From NCBI GenBank assembly GCA_001570385.1, contig BBYL01000019.1, forward strand, positions 156,232-220,231: a stretch of 64,000 nt of DNA, read 5' to 3'. Numbering within the stretch: position 1 is the first letter of the stretch; every line of letters starts with the position of its first letter. Below, piece after piece: positions 35,113 through 43,676 of this stretch. Both the position numbers and the translations under genes were made by a program. The notes below the pieces were generated by a model that was not told the origin of the DNA, searched no databases, and worked only from the letters and a program-made list of their open reading frames with translations. The DNA is from Microtetraspora glauca. Its GTDB lineage: Bacteria; Actinomycetota; Actinomycetes; Streptosporangiales; Streptosporangiaceae.

Positions 35113-35675
35113 AGCGACACCGAAGGCGTCATCGGCGGCTTCCTCGGCGACGACAACCGGGTGTGGATCACCCACGACCGGTCCGGGGTGATGTCGTCGA
35201 CGGAGTGGTCGGCTGCCGCGTGCCAGCGCGCGCACGAGACGGACGCGAGCGTCATCTTCGTCGAGACGAACTACGGCGGCGATATGTGCGAGCTGGCGAT
35301 CCGCACCTCGTGGGAGGCGCTTCAGAAGGAAGGCGAGATTCCGGAGAAGAAGCTGCCCCCGCTCGTGAAATCCGTGCGGGCGAAATAGGGCAAACTCCTC
35401 CGCGCGGAGCCGATCGCACAGCAGATGATCCTCGACCGCGTCCGCCTGCGCGGCATGTTCACCGACCGGAACGCGAGTGGGCGACGTGGATGCCGACCGA
35501 CCCGTTCAGCCCGGGCCGGATCGACGCGAGCGTCTACCTTGTGTGCGGGCTGATGCCCGTGCCGGGCGCCCACGCGGTCATGCACGCGCCGCTGCCGCAG
35601 CAGCCCTCCGGCGGAGGCCGGCCAGCGGGAGGGGGCGCGGCCGCGAACTACACCCGCCGTATCGGTGGCCGGTAG
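35113..35675 (+). pseudogene. Phage terminase large subunit, C-terminal nuclease relic
   Basis: The frame reads GVIGGFLGDDNRVWITHDRS, IFVETNYGGDMCELAIRTSW, then VKSVRAK and a TAG at 35386. Coding similarity continues after it (GKLLRAEPIAQQMILDRVRL, RGMFTD), then shifts frame to MPTDPFSPGRIDASVYLVCG. NYGGD is the RuvC-like nuclease motif of terminases. A nonsense codon, a frameshift and loss of the ATPase half show it is dead. Confidence 0.8.
35572..35637 (+). repeat. 66-bp perfect direct repeat, copy 1 (partner 36481-36546)
   Basis: The block starting ACGCGGTCATGCACGCGCCG is identical to 36481-36546. Here it encodes the terminase C-terminal tail (HAPLPQQPSGGG). The copies are 909 bases apart and enclose two small secreted-protein genes. 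Confidence 0.9.
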
Positions 35676-35750
35676 AAGGACTGCGGGAGGGCTGCTTCTA
35701 CGCACGCTCCCCTGTCCGTAGAAGCAGCCGCAGGTCAGTTCGCCGTTGTA

Positions 35751-35984
35751 TCAGTCCGTCGGGGTGTCCGTCGCGGCGTTGAGGCGCAGGCACTCCTCAT
35801 AGACGGCGAGCGCCTCAGCGGACGCCTTCTCGTGACTCCAGCCCCAACTGCGGAGGACGTTGTAGTTGTTGTTGTAGATCTGATAGCACTCAGCCTGGGC
35901 GGCAGCCTGGGCGGGAACGGTGGCGGGGACTATCCACGCGGCGGCCAGTAGCGAGGCGATGACGAGGCGACGTGCGTGACGCAT
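35751..35984 (-). CDS. Small secreted protein
   Basis: This 77-residue precursor has the signal peptide RRLVIASLLAAAWIVPATVP ending AQA. The mature part has two Cys (ECYQIYNNN, YEECLRL), probably paired, and looks helical. The ATG follows AGGAAGG by six bases. It lies 14 bases downstream of another small secreted-protein gene on the same strand, so the two form an operon. Function unknown. Confidence 0.7.
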   Translation of the reverse strand: MRHARRLVIASLLAAAWIVPATVPAQAAAQAECYQIYNNNYNVLRSWGWSHEKASAEALAVYEECLRLNAATDTPTD

Positions 35985-35998
35985 GACGATCCTTCCTA

Positions 35999-36151
35999 TT
36001 ACTTGGTTCCCCAGCCGGGCGAATGGCACGCGGGACCGTTCGGGCCGGTGTTGCACGAGCCGCCTTCCGTCGCCTGGGCCGGGAGGGACAGTGCCCCCAC
36101 GAAGGCCGCGGCCAACAGCGCGACGGTGAACGCGGGACGAAGACGGGTCAC
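35999..36151 (-). CDS. Very small secreted protein
   Basis: This 50-residue precursor starts at GTG 36151 after CAGGAG. A signal peptide (FTVALLAAAFVGALSLPAQA) leaves a mature peptide of about 23 residues with two Cys (GGSCNTGPNGPACHSPGWG). The short Gly/Pro/Cys-rich product could be a secreted peptide. It is the first gene of a two-gene unit with the 77-residue secreted protein. Function unknown. Confidence 0.6.
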   Translation of the reverse strand: MTRLRPAFTVALLAAAFVGALSLPAQATEGGSCNTGPNGPACHSPGWGTK

Positions 36152-36480
36152 ATGGACTCCTGCGGTGAGGTCGCGGCCTACGCGAGGTGCTGGTCCTCCA
36201 TCTGTGGCGGCCACCGGATGCCCCGATAATCTCCGATGCCGCACTGCCGATTGTCGGCCAGCGACAGCGATCCGGACTCCTCCCAGAAGCTGATGATCTG
36301 CGGCCTAAGGGAGGACTCGTCTCCGGCCTAAGGGAGGACGGCAACCCGCTTACTGCGGGCACCGGCCCGGCGTCGTGAGCATGACGAAGCCCCCGCCACC
36401 GGTGGGGACTTCGTCATGCCGCGCTCTTCATCTTTCCTGGGCCGGCTCGATCACGGAGTGCCGCTCGCGCCGAGCAGGTA

Positions 36481-36546
36481 ACGCGGTCATGCACGCGCCG
36501 CTGCCGCAGCAGCCCTCCGGCGGAGGCCGGCCAGCGGGAGGGGGCG
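36481..36546 (+). repeat. 66-bp perfect direct repeat, copy 2
   Basis: Identical to 35572-35637 but here outside the terminase frame and directly joined to an IS4-like transposase fragment. Confidence 0.9.
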
Positions 36547-36660
36547 GCTGCGGGGCTGGTCGCGGTGGTGGGCTGCGGCACACGCAGTGCCCTGGACGCG
36601 GTCTTCGGCCCGGCCGGCGGGACCGGCAGTGGCGAGACCGCCTATGCGGAGCAAGCGACC
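36547..36660 (+). pseudogene. IS4-family transposase relic
   Basis: About 38 codons read AAGLVAVVGCGTRSALDAVF, GPAGGTG and GETAYAEQ, the segment preceding the second catalytic Asp of actinobacterial IS4 transposases (which continue toward GMLVLADRGF). Everything else is missing. Confidence 0.5.
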
Positions 36661-36683
36661 CCCCGGGGGGGCCTGAAGCCCGG

Positions 36684-36723
36684 CCGAGGCCGGGCGGAGC
36701 TACGGTGTTCCGCCCGGCCTCGG
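36684..36723 (-). terminator. Strong hairpin terminator
   Basis: CCGAGGCCGGGCGGA and TCCGCCCGGCCTCGG form a 15-bp perfect stem with a 10-base loop, located 24 bases downstream of the vWA gene stop on the minus strand. There is no clear T-run, as is common in high-GC actinomycetes. Confidence 0.7.
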
Positions 36724-36747
36724 GTTGATCGGTTCAGGTGTGTTGGG

Positions 36748-38610
36748 TTAGGGGCAGTTGCCGATATCGCTTTCGGAGGAGGCCAGGACGACGTTGGTCT
36801 TGGCCAGGCCGAGGGCGTCGACCGTGATGTGGACGGCGTTGACGGTCAGGCCCTTGTCGGGGGTGGTGAATGGGATCTGCTCGTTGAGGACGAGCTTGAC
36901 GACGCCGACGTTGACCGTGGTGTTGGGTTGGATATTGGTGGGTTCTGCGATGACCACCGTGTTGCCGACCTTGAGGAAGGCGATCGTGGTGGTTCCGGTG
37001 GATCCAGCGCAGGTGGTGGTGGAGCTGGAGTTGACGGTCTTGACGGTGATCACCGGGATGCCGGTGATCCCGATGGTGGTGTCGTCGATGGAGGCGGTGG
37101 CCACGGATTTGCCGGGGAATTCGGTGGTGGCGACCTTTGCACAGAGGGCGTGCGCGCTGATCAGTCCGCTGAGGGAGGCGGTGCAGGGCACCGAGGTGGT
37201 ATTGGTCGAGGTGGTGGAGATGGGGCCGCTGTCGGGGGTGGGCGCGATGTTGACCAGTTGGATGCCGGCCAGGGTGGCGTCGGCGGTCAGGCCGTAGGCC
37301 CGTCCGGTCAGCCGCTGCGGCGTGACGGTGACTTGTTCGGCGCTGCAGGGTGAGGTGACGGAGTTGTTGTGGGCGTCACCGCTGTAGATGGCGGTCCACC
37401 GGTAGGTGCCGGCCGCGCCGATGGTCACGTTGCCGGATGCGGCGGTGCCGCTGCCGGACAGCGTCTCGGTGCGGGTGGCGATCGGCGTCGCACAGCCGGT
37501 GTCACCGGGCCCGAACAGCTGGAACGTGACGGTGCCCGTCGGGTGGTACCCGTCGGACAGGGTCGCTGTATCAGAGACGTTCCCGCCCGCGGGCACCGGG
37601 CCCGATGGCGTCGTGGTGATCGATGGGGTCGCCTTTGGGACGTGCTCGGTGATCGTTTCAGTGAAGCCTGATGACAGGACACCGTTGAGCAGGAAGTCCA
37701 CCTTGCAGGTAATGGTGCTTCCCGGTAGGGCTCCGGCGCCGACGGAGACGGTCTCAGTGAAGGTGGCCTCATCGCCGCTGGTCACCGTCCGACTGCCCGG
37801 GGTCAAGGACACCGACAGGTTCGGGTCGCAGTCGCGCGGCTGGTGGGTGACCGTGACCGGCAGGTTGTGCAGGGCCGCCAGGATGGTGTCGCTGACCTCC
37901 GAGGGGTTGATGCCGGAGAACAGCCGTCCACCCGTGGCGTTGGTGATCGCGGTCGCTTGCCCGGTCGAGTCCAGCCCGTACGGGTCGTTCAGGTCGAACG
38001 CGAGCACGGTGATGTCGGCTGCCTGCAGGGCGCTGATCGCATCGGCCAGCGTATGGCCGTTGCTGGGGTCATGGCTGGGGGCGTCCCCGATCAGCAACAC
38101 GATCCGAGAGCTGTTCGGCCGAAAGTTGACCGCCCCGGACGCTACCTGGAACAGACCGTTGATGCCGTCCTCGGGGGTGTCGCCGCCGCCCGTCGCGACC
38201 AGCGAGTTGAGTCCGTCGGTGACGTCGGTCTGGTTGGCGGTGAGGTTCTGCGCCACCCGGAACGACGTCGCGTCCCACGACACGTCCCTGTACTCGGCGA
38301 CCGCGAACTGCGCGTCCGGCTGCGCCGAAGCGACGTTGGACAAGATGGTGTTCGCATTGGTCTGCACGTTCGAGATGACCTCGCCCATGCTCCCTGTTGT
38401 GTCGATCAGGACTGTGATATCTGGCTTGGGCGGGATCGCCGGAGTGGACACGGTCTTGGCGATCGTCGTCGATCCGCCCGGGGCCAGGTCCAGCGTCACG
38501 TCCGCCGGGGTGACCCCGGGCGCGGCGGACGCCGTCCCTACCCCGGCCGCCAGCATTGCACCGGCCACCATCACGCACACGGCGGCCTGTAATCTTCGCG
38601 TCATTCTCAC
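36748..38610 (-). CDS. Secreted von Willebrand factor A-domain protein with Ig-like repeats
   Basis: This 620-residue precursor has a signal peptide (AAVCVMVAGAMLAAGVGTAS). A vWA domain starts around residue 60 with the MIDAS motif DTTGSMG and a later metal-site Thr/Asp region (GGGDTPEDG). Two Ig-like beta domains follow (about 265-435). The C-terminal 180 residues (LTGRAYGLTADATLAGIQLV) match the choice-of-anchor P family domain of actinomycetes. It is probably an exported adhesion or matrix-binding protein. The GTG at 38610 follows AGAAGGA; an ATG two codons later is possible. Confidence 0.82.
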   Translation of the reverse strand: MRMTRRLQAAVCVMVAGAMLAAGVGTASAAPGVTPADVTLDLAPGGSTTIAKTVSTPAIPPKPDITVLIDTTGSMGEVISNVQTNANTILSNVASAQPDAQFAVAEYRDVSWDATSFRVAQNLTANQTDVTDGLNSLVATGGGDTPEDGINGLFQVASGAVNFRPNSSRIVLLIGDAPSHDPSNGHTLADAISALQAADITVLAFDLNDPYGLDSTGQATAITNATGGRLFSGINPSEVSDTILAALHNLPVTVTHQPRDCDPNLSVSLTPGSRTVTSGDEATFTETVSVGAGALPGSTITCKVDFLLNGVLSSGFTETITEHVPKATPSITTTPSGPVPAGGNVSDTATLSDGYHPTGTVTFQLFGPGDTGCATPIATRTETLSGSGTAASGNVTIGAAGTYRWTAIYSGDAHNNSVTSPCSAEQVTVTPQRLTGRAYGLTADATLAGIQLVNIAPTPDSGPISTTSTNTTSVPCTASLSGLISAHALCAKVATTEFPGKSVATASIDDTTIGITGIPVITVKTVNSSSTTTCAGSTGTTTIAFLKVGNTVVIAEPTNIQPNTTVNVGVVKLVLNEQIPFTTPDKGLTVNAVHITVDALGLAKTNVVLASSESDIGNCP

Positions 38611-39112
38611 GGTGTCATTCCTTCTGGTGTGGCGTTATGCCATACCGAATTTGGGATCGCTGGCCGTGCAGAATTTCTATGATTGCGCTACCCGGAACGC
38701 CTTCTCCTCACGTGTTGGCGCGAGCGGATACCAAATCGCATTGGTTGGTAACCCCGGTGACTTTGTGGCCACGGCCATATGGTGACCGGTCGGCGAATAG
38801 ATGTAAATAGGCCGGTTACGGCAAGTTCCCGACTGGCCGCAGTCGGCCACTACGTGCTGATGAGAGGCGCCCGCGAGAAGCGATCTTTGCCGAGATCTTT
38901 TTAGGTACGCCCGATGAAATGAGTGATCCTCGGGTTGTCGCTTCAAAAAGAGCGGCCGTTTCCAGTCCTCCGGGCCGTCTGAATTTCGGTTTGTGAGCAT
39001 CGCCGTAGAGTCGACCGACGGCCTCCCACGCCCATTCGGCATCGGTCAGATCCGACGGATACGACGGCTTCCGGCCATGACTCCGCTTCAGTCAGGGTGT
39101 GCACACCATCGG
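38611..39112. other. Upstream region of the vWA gene with an IS5-type transposase scrap
   Basis: No intact gene. Around 39010-39085 the minus strand reads SYPSDLTDAEW, the conserved N terminus of IS5-group (DUF4096) transposases, followed by unrelated sequence. The rest presumably holds the promoter of the vWA gene. Confidence 0.45.
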
Positions 39113-39268
39113 CGGGTAGCGACGATCCACCCGGACGTCTCCGGTCACCCGCAGGTCCTGCTCATGCATGAGCGCCTCATCGAGCACATCAACGGGTACG
39201 AGGGCGTCCAGTGGGCCACGTTCGACGCCATCGCGGACGACTTCCGGACGCGCTGCCCCCGGACGTAG
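39113..39268 (+). pseudogene. Polysaccharide deacetylase C-terminal relic
   Basis: TIHPDVSGHPQVLLMHERLI, EHINGYEGVQWATFDAIADD and FRTRCPR form the C-terminal end of a NodB-type polysaccharide deacetylase. The catalytic metal-binding N-terminal part is absent. Fragment only. Confidence 0.7.
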
Positions 39269-39335
39269 ACGTCTGGATCACGCCGCCGACGATGTGCGAC
39301 GCGTCATTGCCGTCAACGAGATCGTGGCGCCGGCG

Positions 39336-39917
39336 TCAGTCCATGCCGCGTCGTCCCGGCGTCCAGAACGGTTTCACCACGACGTCCCGGCGGGACCAGC
39401 CGCGTTCGCCGACCAGATGGCCGTGCACCGCCTGACAGGCGCGTGCCTCGCCGGCGAGGTAGGCGGCACCCGGTTCGCCGGGCAGGTCCAGCGAGCGAAC
39501 CGCGTCCGGCAGCGCGCGCAGCATCGCGCCGAACGCGACGGCCGCGGTCTCGCCCCCGGCGAACAGGTGGTACGACGCGCCCTCGCGCAGCGCGAACCTC
39601 CCCTTCGGCCCGATGAAGGCCGCGGTGTCGCCGACACCCACCTCGCGCGACCACGACGCCCCGGGCCCGGCGGCGGGGTGGTCGAGCACGCATACGTCGA
39701 GATGGCCCTCGGGCGAGTAATCCCAGATCGAGTAGGTGCGCAGGAGACCTTGCGGCCATGAGCGGGGGCGGCGCGGGTCGCCGACCCGCAGCCGGATGTG
39801 CGTGCCCGGGGTCCAGCTCAGGTCACGTAGCTCCGGGCCGGAGACGCGGACGCGGCGCATGCGCTCGGCGATCGGCTCGATCTCCGTCACCGTCCCGTGT
39901 ACGAACAGGTTCAGCAT
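39336..39917 (-). CDS. Siderophore-interacting protein (FAD-binding reductase), internally deleted
   Basis: This 193-residue protein has the FAD-binding segment LLRTYSIWDYSPEGHLDVCV, GPKGRF, the SIP-type HLFAGGETAAVAF, and the C-terminal AYLAGEARACQAVHGHL and VVKPFWTPGRRG. Such enzymes reduce ferric siderophores with NAD(P)H. Family members are about 240-260 residues. Here LRALPD runs straight into AVRSLDLP, suggesting a roughly 40-residue in-frame deletion in the NAD(P)H domain, which may abolish activity. Start at 39917 follows GGGAG. It overlaps the end of the MBL fragment. Confidence 0.75.
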   Translation of the reverse strand: MLNLFVHGTVTEIEPIAERMRRVRVSGPELRDLSWTPGTHIRLRVGDPRRPRSWPQGLLRTYSIWDYSPEGHLDVCVLDHPAAGPGASWSREVGVGDTAAFIGPKGRFALREGASYHLFAGGETAAVAFGAMLRALPDAVRSLDLPGEPGAAYLAGEARACQAVHGHLVGERGWSRRDVVVKPFWTPGRRGMD

Positions 39918-40270
39918 GGCGACTCCCACCGCTCACCGGTCGGCAGGTCGGTCACGAGCAGGTCCGGGCCGGCCAGCCGTACCGCGTCCGACGCGGTGCC
40001 GTTGGTACGGAACAGGCGTGACAGCGGATCGTGCCCGTGGGCGTCGTGCACGGGGACCAGCACCCGCGCGCCGAGCACGGACGACCCGGCGACGGCCTGG
40101 CTCGGGCCCATCACCAGGCGCGGGCCGAAGAACGGCCGCAGCCCGTTGACCGGCAGCAGGGCGAGGTTCACCGGCGGCTGCTCGGCCCGATACCGCTCCA
40201 ACGGCGTGACCTCGGCGATCTCGCCGCCGAAGAACACCCGCCCGCCTGCGGCGTCGAACGCGTAGGCCAT
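39911..40270 (-). pseudogene. Metallo-beta-lactamase-fold hydrolase, C-terminal fragment
   Basis: A 119-codon frame reads GGRVFFGGEIAEV, LALLPVNGLRPFF, MGPSQAVAG and LGARVLVPVHDAHG, the C-terminal half of an MBL-fold protein with the later metal ligands altered or absent. The HxHxDH motif half is lost. It begins exactly where the divergent MerR gene begins, so a deletion joined two truncated genes. Its stop overlaps the SIP start. Confidence 0.65.
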
Positions 40271-40712
40271 CGGCGAGCTGGCGGAACGGTTCGGGCTCGC
40301 CACCCACGTGCTGCGGCACTGGGAGAGCATGGGCCTGCTCAAACCCGCACGGCGCGCGGGCGGTCAACGGTCGTACGAGCCGGCGGACCTCGAGCGCGTG
40401 GTGCTGATCCTGATGGGCAAGGAGGCCGGCTTCACGCTGGGGGAGCTGCGTACGCTGCTGTCCACCTCCGACCCGATGGACCATCGGGACCTGCTGCGCC
40501 GCCATGTCGACGAGCTGGAGCGGCGCATCTCACGGGCGCGGGTGGCCAAGGAGCTGATCGAGCACGCGCTCGCCTGCCCGTACCCCTTCGCCGGGTGCGA
40601 GCACGCCCGCGGCCAGATCGCGGCCCGAATTCCCCCGGCGAAGGGCTCGGACACCGGCGAAGCGGATGGCGCTCGTCCGGACGCGCCGGCAGCGGCGGTC
40701 ACCACCGCTTGA
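40269..40712 (+). CDS. MerR-family regulator lacking its start codon
   Basis: A 147-codon frame reads IGELAERFGLATHVLRHWES, MGLLKPARRAGGQRSYEPAD and LERVVLILMGKEAGFTLGEL, a MerR winged-helix domain with dimerisation coiled coil (LLRRHVDELERRISRARV). A later Cys pair (ACPYPFAGCEH) could be an effector site. The N terminus is cut at Ile of IGEL: a stop codon lies just before, so the natural ATG is missing. Internal GTG or CTG initiation would give a protein without the first helix. Probably inactivated by the junction with the MBL fragment. Confidence 0.65.
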   Translation: MGELAERFGLATHVLRHWESMGLLKPARRAGGQRSYEPADLERVVLILMGKEAGFTLGELRTLLSTSDPMDHRDLLRRHVDELERRISRARVAKELIEHALACPYPFAGCEHARGQIAARIPPAKGSDTGEADGARPDAPAAAVTTA

Positions 40713-40943
40713 CAGAGGCCGTCCGCGGTTCAGGGCCCTGTGGGTGACCGGCCGGGCAGGTGGCGGTTCATGTCGAGGTCGAAGCAGTTTTCGAGATCGC
40801 GGTAGGCGCGCCGCTGCTCGACCTCGGCTGCGGCACGCCTACGGAGGTCGCTCCCGGGTGGACGGGAGCGGCCCCCGCTTACAGCATGCCGAGCATGGTG
40901 GGGTCCGGCGCGAAGATATTCGAGCGTGTGGAGAGGCGATCGA
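40713..40943. other. Short gap without recognisable gene
   Basis: About 230 bases between the MerR gene and the phosphotransferase relic. No motif, terminator or repeat was recognised. Confidence 0.3.
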
Positions 40944-41235
40944 TCAGCGATGGGCCGTTTCGGTGAGGCGTCGCAGCGCGGCGTGGGCGGGTGGGCCCCA
41001 GGTGGGCTTGCCGCCTGGGCGGTCGTGAACGCCGGCGTCTCCGATGAGGATGCCGGCGAGGGCCTGCCCCGCCGCCCATCCGCGGGCGCGGCGCAGGGTC
41101 GCGGCGTCCGGGGCCGGCCGGTAGGCGGCATGGAAGCGGTCGGCGGTGCCGTCCGGCAGCAGAATCCACGCGGCGGCGAGGTCGTCGCCGAGCCGCCACA
41201 GCGCCGCTCGGGGTCCGTTTCCTCCTGCGCGCACG
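40944..41235 (-). pseudogene. Aminoglycoside-phosphotransferase-like C-terminal relic
   Basis: The frame reads ALWRLGDDLAAAWILLPDGT, FHAAYRPAPDAATLRRARGW and WGPPAHAALRRL, the C-terminal helical lobe of APH-family kinases. The catalytic loop (HGDLHPGN) and the DFG-like Asp are missing and the upstream frame is not coherent. Fragment only. Confidence 0.6.
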
Positions 41236-41367
41236 GGTTGATCAGCTCGGTGAGTGCTTGCCGGTCCTACGCGGGGAGGTTCTGCAGAAGGGCGATCGCC
41301 GGCTCCGGCGTCAGAACCGCTCACACACCCAGTCCGTAGCCCGCCGGATGCGCGCGAGATCGACGGG

Positions 41368-41978
41368 TCAGCCGCTCCTCGACGGCTTCTCCTGGCCGGA
41401 TGGCGAGGCGGTACCGCGGAGCTGGTCGACTTGCTGCTGGAGGTCGACAACGAGCCGGTACAGGGCCTGGACGGCGACGAGCGTTACCCCGTTGGCGTCG
41501 ACCGCCGGGATGCGGGTGTCCGGCTGGCCGAAGTCGAATGCAGCCTTCCAGTCCTGTGCCATCGGCCCCAGATGGTGCACCCCGTCGGGCTCCCACCCGT
41601 ACCGCCATGTGCTGATGGGCAGTTCGGCGACCTTGGCGAGGATCTCGTAGCCGTTGACAGCGCTGGGGCATGGCTCGGGTGAACCGTCGTCTCGATGGTC
41701 ATGGAGAGGCTGCGCGATCGGCTGGTGGTGTCGATTGCGCAGCCGTATGAGCCCCGACAGCTTCAAGATCAGCGGACCCACTGCACGGGGACGATGTCGC
41801 GTTTGATGTTCCGGTCGCTGAAGAGAAGAGTGCCGAGAGGCACCCAATGTACGGTCGCGCCGGCGCCTGCCACGCCGACGCCGACGCCGACGTCAGCGCT
41901 GGCAGCGGCTGCGGTAGCGGCGATCGTGCCTGCGGTGACGACCGCGGACGTGGCGAAGAGACGGATGATCCTGCGCAT
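41368..41978 (-). pseudogene. Secreted S74-type (intramolecular chaperone) fiber-like protein, frameshifted
   Basis: The ATG at 41978 follows GGAGGG and opens a signal peptide (FATSAVVTAGTIAATAAAAS), then LFSDRNIKRDIVPVQW, the usual start of a peptidase S74 chaperone domain. That frame stops. A second frame (about 41650-41368) continues with GYEILAKVAELPISTWRY, HLGPMAQDWKAAFDFG and a coiled end (ALYRLVVDLQQQVDQL), the rest of an S74 domain. About 120 bases between the parts have no homologous frame. It is therefore broken. Confidence 0.65.
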
Positions 41979-42365
41979 GGCACCCTCCGGAGAACAACAG
42001 AATGAACACGAAGAGTACACGGATGATTATGATCCGTGTCTGATTTCTGATGTGTCGAGCCAGTCCAGTCGGTCCCGGATCGTCACCGACCGAACGAGCC
42101 GCGTCCTGACCGGACTCCATCACCAGCCGACCTCGCCCCCTTCAGTTCTTGCGGGTGCGCCGAGAGGCTGGCTATGGGACCGCCCGACGCCGGCTTCGGC
42201 GGCCCGCAGCCCACCCTCGTCCTCAGCCCCATCGGAACTCATCGGACCCCATTGAGGGCCATCGGCGTACGGCGGAAACGGGCCGCGCGACCGCAGAACG
42301 ACGAACAGCGCGGAACCACGGGGGCGAGGCGATCGCGGCGGCCGTGGAGAACTGGCTAGCACTGG
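41979..42365. other. Intergenic stretch without recognisable gene
   Basis: About 390 bases between the S74 pseudogene and the methyltransferase. Reading frames are open by GC bias but show no motif. It presumably contains the promoter of the S74 gene. Confidence 0.35.
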
Positions 42366-43238
42366 CTAGCGCTGAAAGTGCCAGAACAGCATCGACGGCG
42401 TCCCGGCGATGGCCGCGTGCGCCGCCTCGGGCGCCAGGTCGCACAGAGCCCACGGCCACACGTCCCAGGGCTCCAGGACGTCGGTCCGCTCGCGCGGTTC
42501 CCCCGCCGGGTGCCTAAGCTCCTCACAGCGCCGCACCTGGAGCCCCGCCGCCAGCGCGGCTCGTGCGTAGTCCCCGACCAGGTGGCGGTAGGTGGCCACC
42601 CTCCCCGGTCGGCCGTCCGGCAGCCGCACGGACGGGACCACCCCCCGCGCCACGCCATCGGGATGGATATCGGCGATCACCACATGCCCGCCGGGCCGCA
42701 ACACCCGGGCGAACTCGGACAGCACCGGATCCAGCACCGGCACATGCGTCAACGCCAGCGAGCAGACCACCAGGTCGACGGACGCATCGGGCACCGGCAG
42801 GGAGGACAGGTCGCCCAGCCGGAACTCTGCCTGCGGCACCCGCTGGCGCGCCCGCTCCAGCATGTCGGGCGAGAGGTCCACGCCGCGCACCCGATGGCCG
42901 CGACCGGCCAGATAAGCCGCCATCCTGCCGGTACCGCACGCCGCGTCCAGCGCGTCGCCGACCGGCAACGCGTCGACAATCTCCCTGATGAACGGCTCGT
43001 CGAGGTCGAACGCGGTGTTGGGCCCATCGTAGGTCTGCGCCCAGATCCGGTAACCCTCCACGGTGTCCACGCGGGCCACCTCGACGGCGGTGTCGGCCAG
43101 GGAGTCGTCGTCGAGAAACGTGCGGATCTCGGCCAGGCGCGCCTCGACGAACGCGCGGTCATGCTCGCCGGTGTAGGACCGCATCAGGGCGATGCCCTCC
43201 AGCCCCAGCACGTACGCCAAAGGATGCTCGTAGGTCAC
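42366..43238 (-). CDS. Class I SAM-dependent methyltransferase
   Basis: This 290-residue protein has motif I (DAACGTGRMAAYLAG), motif II acidic end GVDLSPDML, motif III DLVVCSLALTHV and LRPGGHVVIADIHP in a Rossmann methyltransferase domain (residues 85-220). An N-terminal 80-residue helical region and a C-terminal cap give substrate specificity, which is unknown. It starts with GTG at 43238. It appears intact within an otherwise decayed stretch. Confidence 0.82.
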   Translation of the reverse strand: MTYEHPLAYVLGLEGIALMRSYTGEHDRAFVEARLAEIRTFLDDDSLADTAVEVARVDTVEGYRIWAQTYDGPNTAFDLDEPFIREIVDALPVGDALDAACGTGRMAAYLAGRGHRVRGVDLSPDMLERARQRVPQAEFRLGDLSSLPVPDASVDLVVCSLALTHVPVLDPVLSEFARVLRPGGHVVIADIHPDGVARGVVPSVRLPDGRPGRVATYRHLVGDYARAALAAGLQVRRCEELRHPAGEPRERTDVLEPWDVWPWALCDLAPEAAHAAIAGTPSMLFWHFQR

Positions 43239-43432
43239 CGCGACACGCTAACGACGACCGCCGCGCGGAAACTACCGAATTTCGAACCGGACGGACATGT
43301 GCTTGATGCCATTGATGACGTGCGCATCCGCTGGACCGGGCGGGTGGGCGGCGTTCCATCGTCCGGCGGGGATAGCGGCGAAATCGGTCATGAGTCGATC
43401 TTGACGCCTCGTTTCCCCAGGCAGTCCCAGGC

Positions 43433-43545
43433 TCAGCGGTCAACCGTGATCAGCTTGAGGGCTTCTTCCTTGTCCTTGCCGGAAGGCAAGGCGTAGCGAC
43501 GCGTGGTTTCCAGGCGGGTGTGGCCGAGGATCTCGCGACCACCAC
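43433..43545 (-). pseudogene. Tyrosine recombinase C-terminal relic
   Basis: EILGHTRLETTRRYALPSGK followed by EALKLITVDR is the C-terminal end of a phage/ICE integrase, including the HTRLETTRRY block with the catalytic Tyr. The upstream catalytic Arg and His-x-x-Arg segments are missing. A different internal piece of such an integrase lies at 16440-16685. Confidence 0.7.
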
Positions 43546-43676
43546 ACCGACCGACACCAGGACCAGGTCGGTCCTGCCGCCGGACCACGGGGGTTGATAC
43601 TGATGGGCTCGTCTGTTCAACTGTCGCGAGTTTTCGTTCCCGTGACCCGGCCCACGCCGGAGCGGGGTCAGTTACC

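Noticed and set aside
43272..43391. 39-codon minus-strand frame ending GIKHMSVRFEIR, reminiscent of a cytochrome P450 C terminus
   Set aside because: Too short, with no heme-binding Cys motif; similarity is limited to a few residues.
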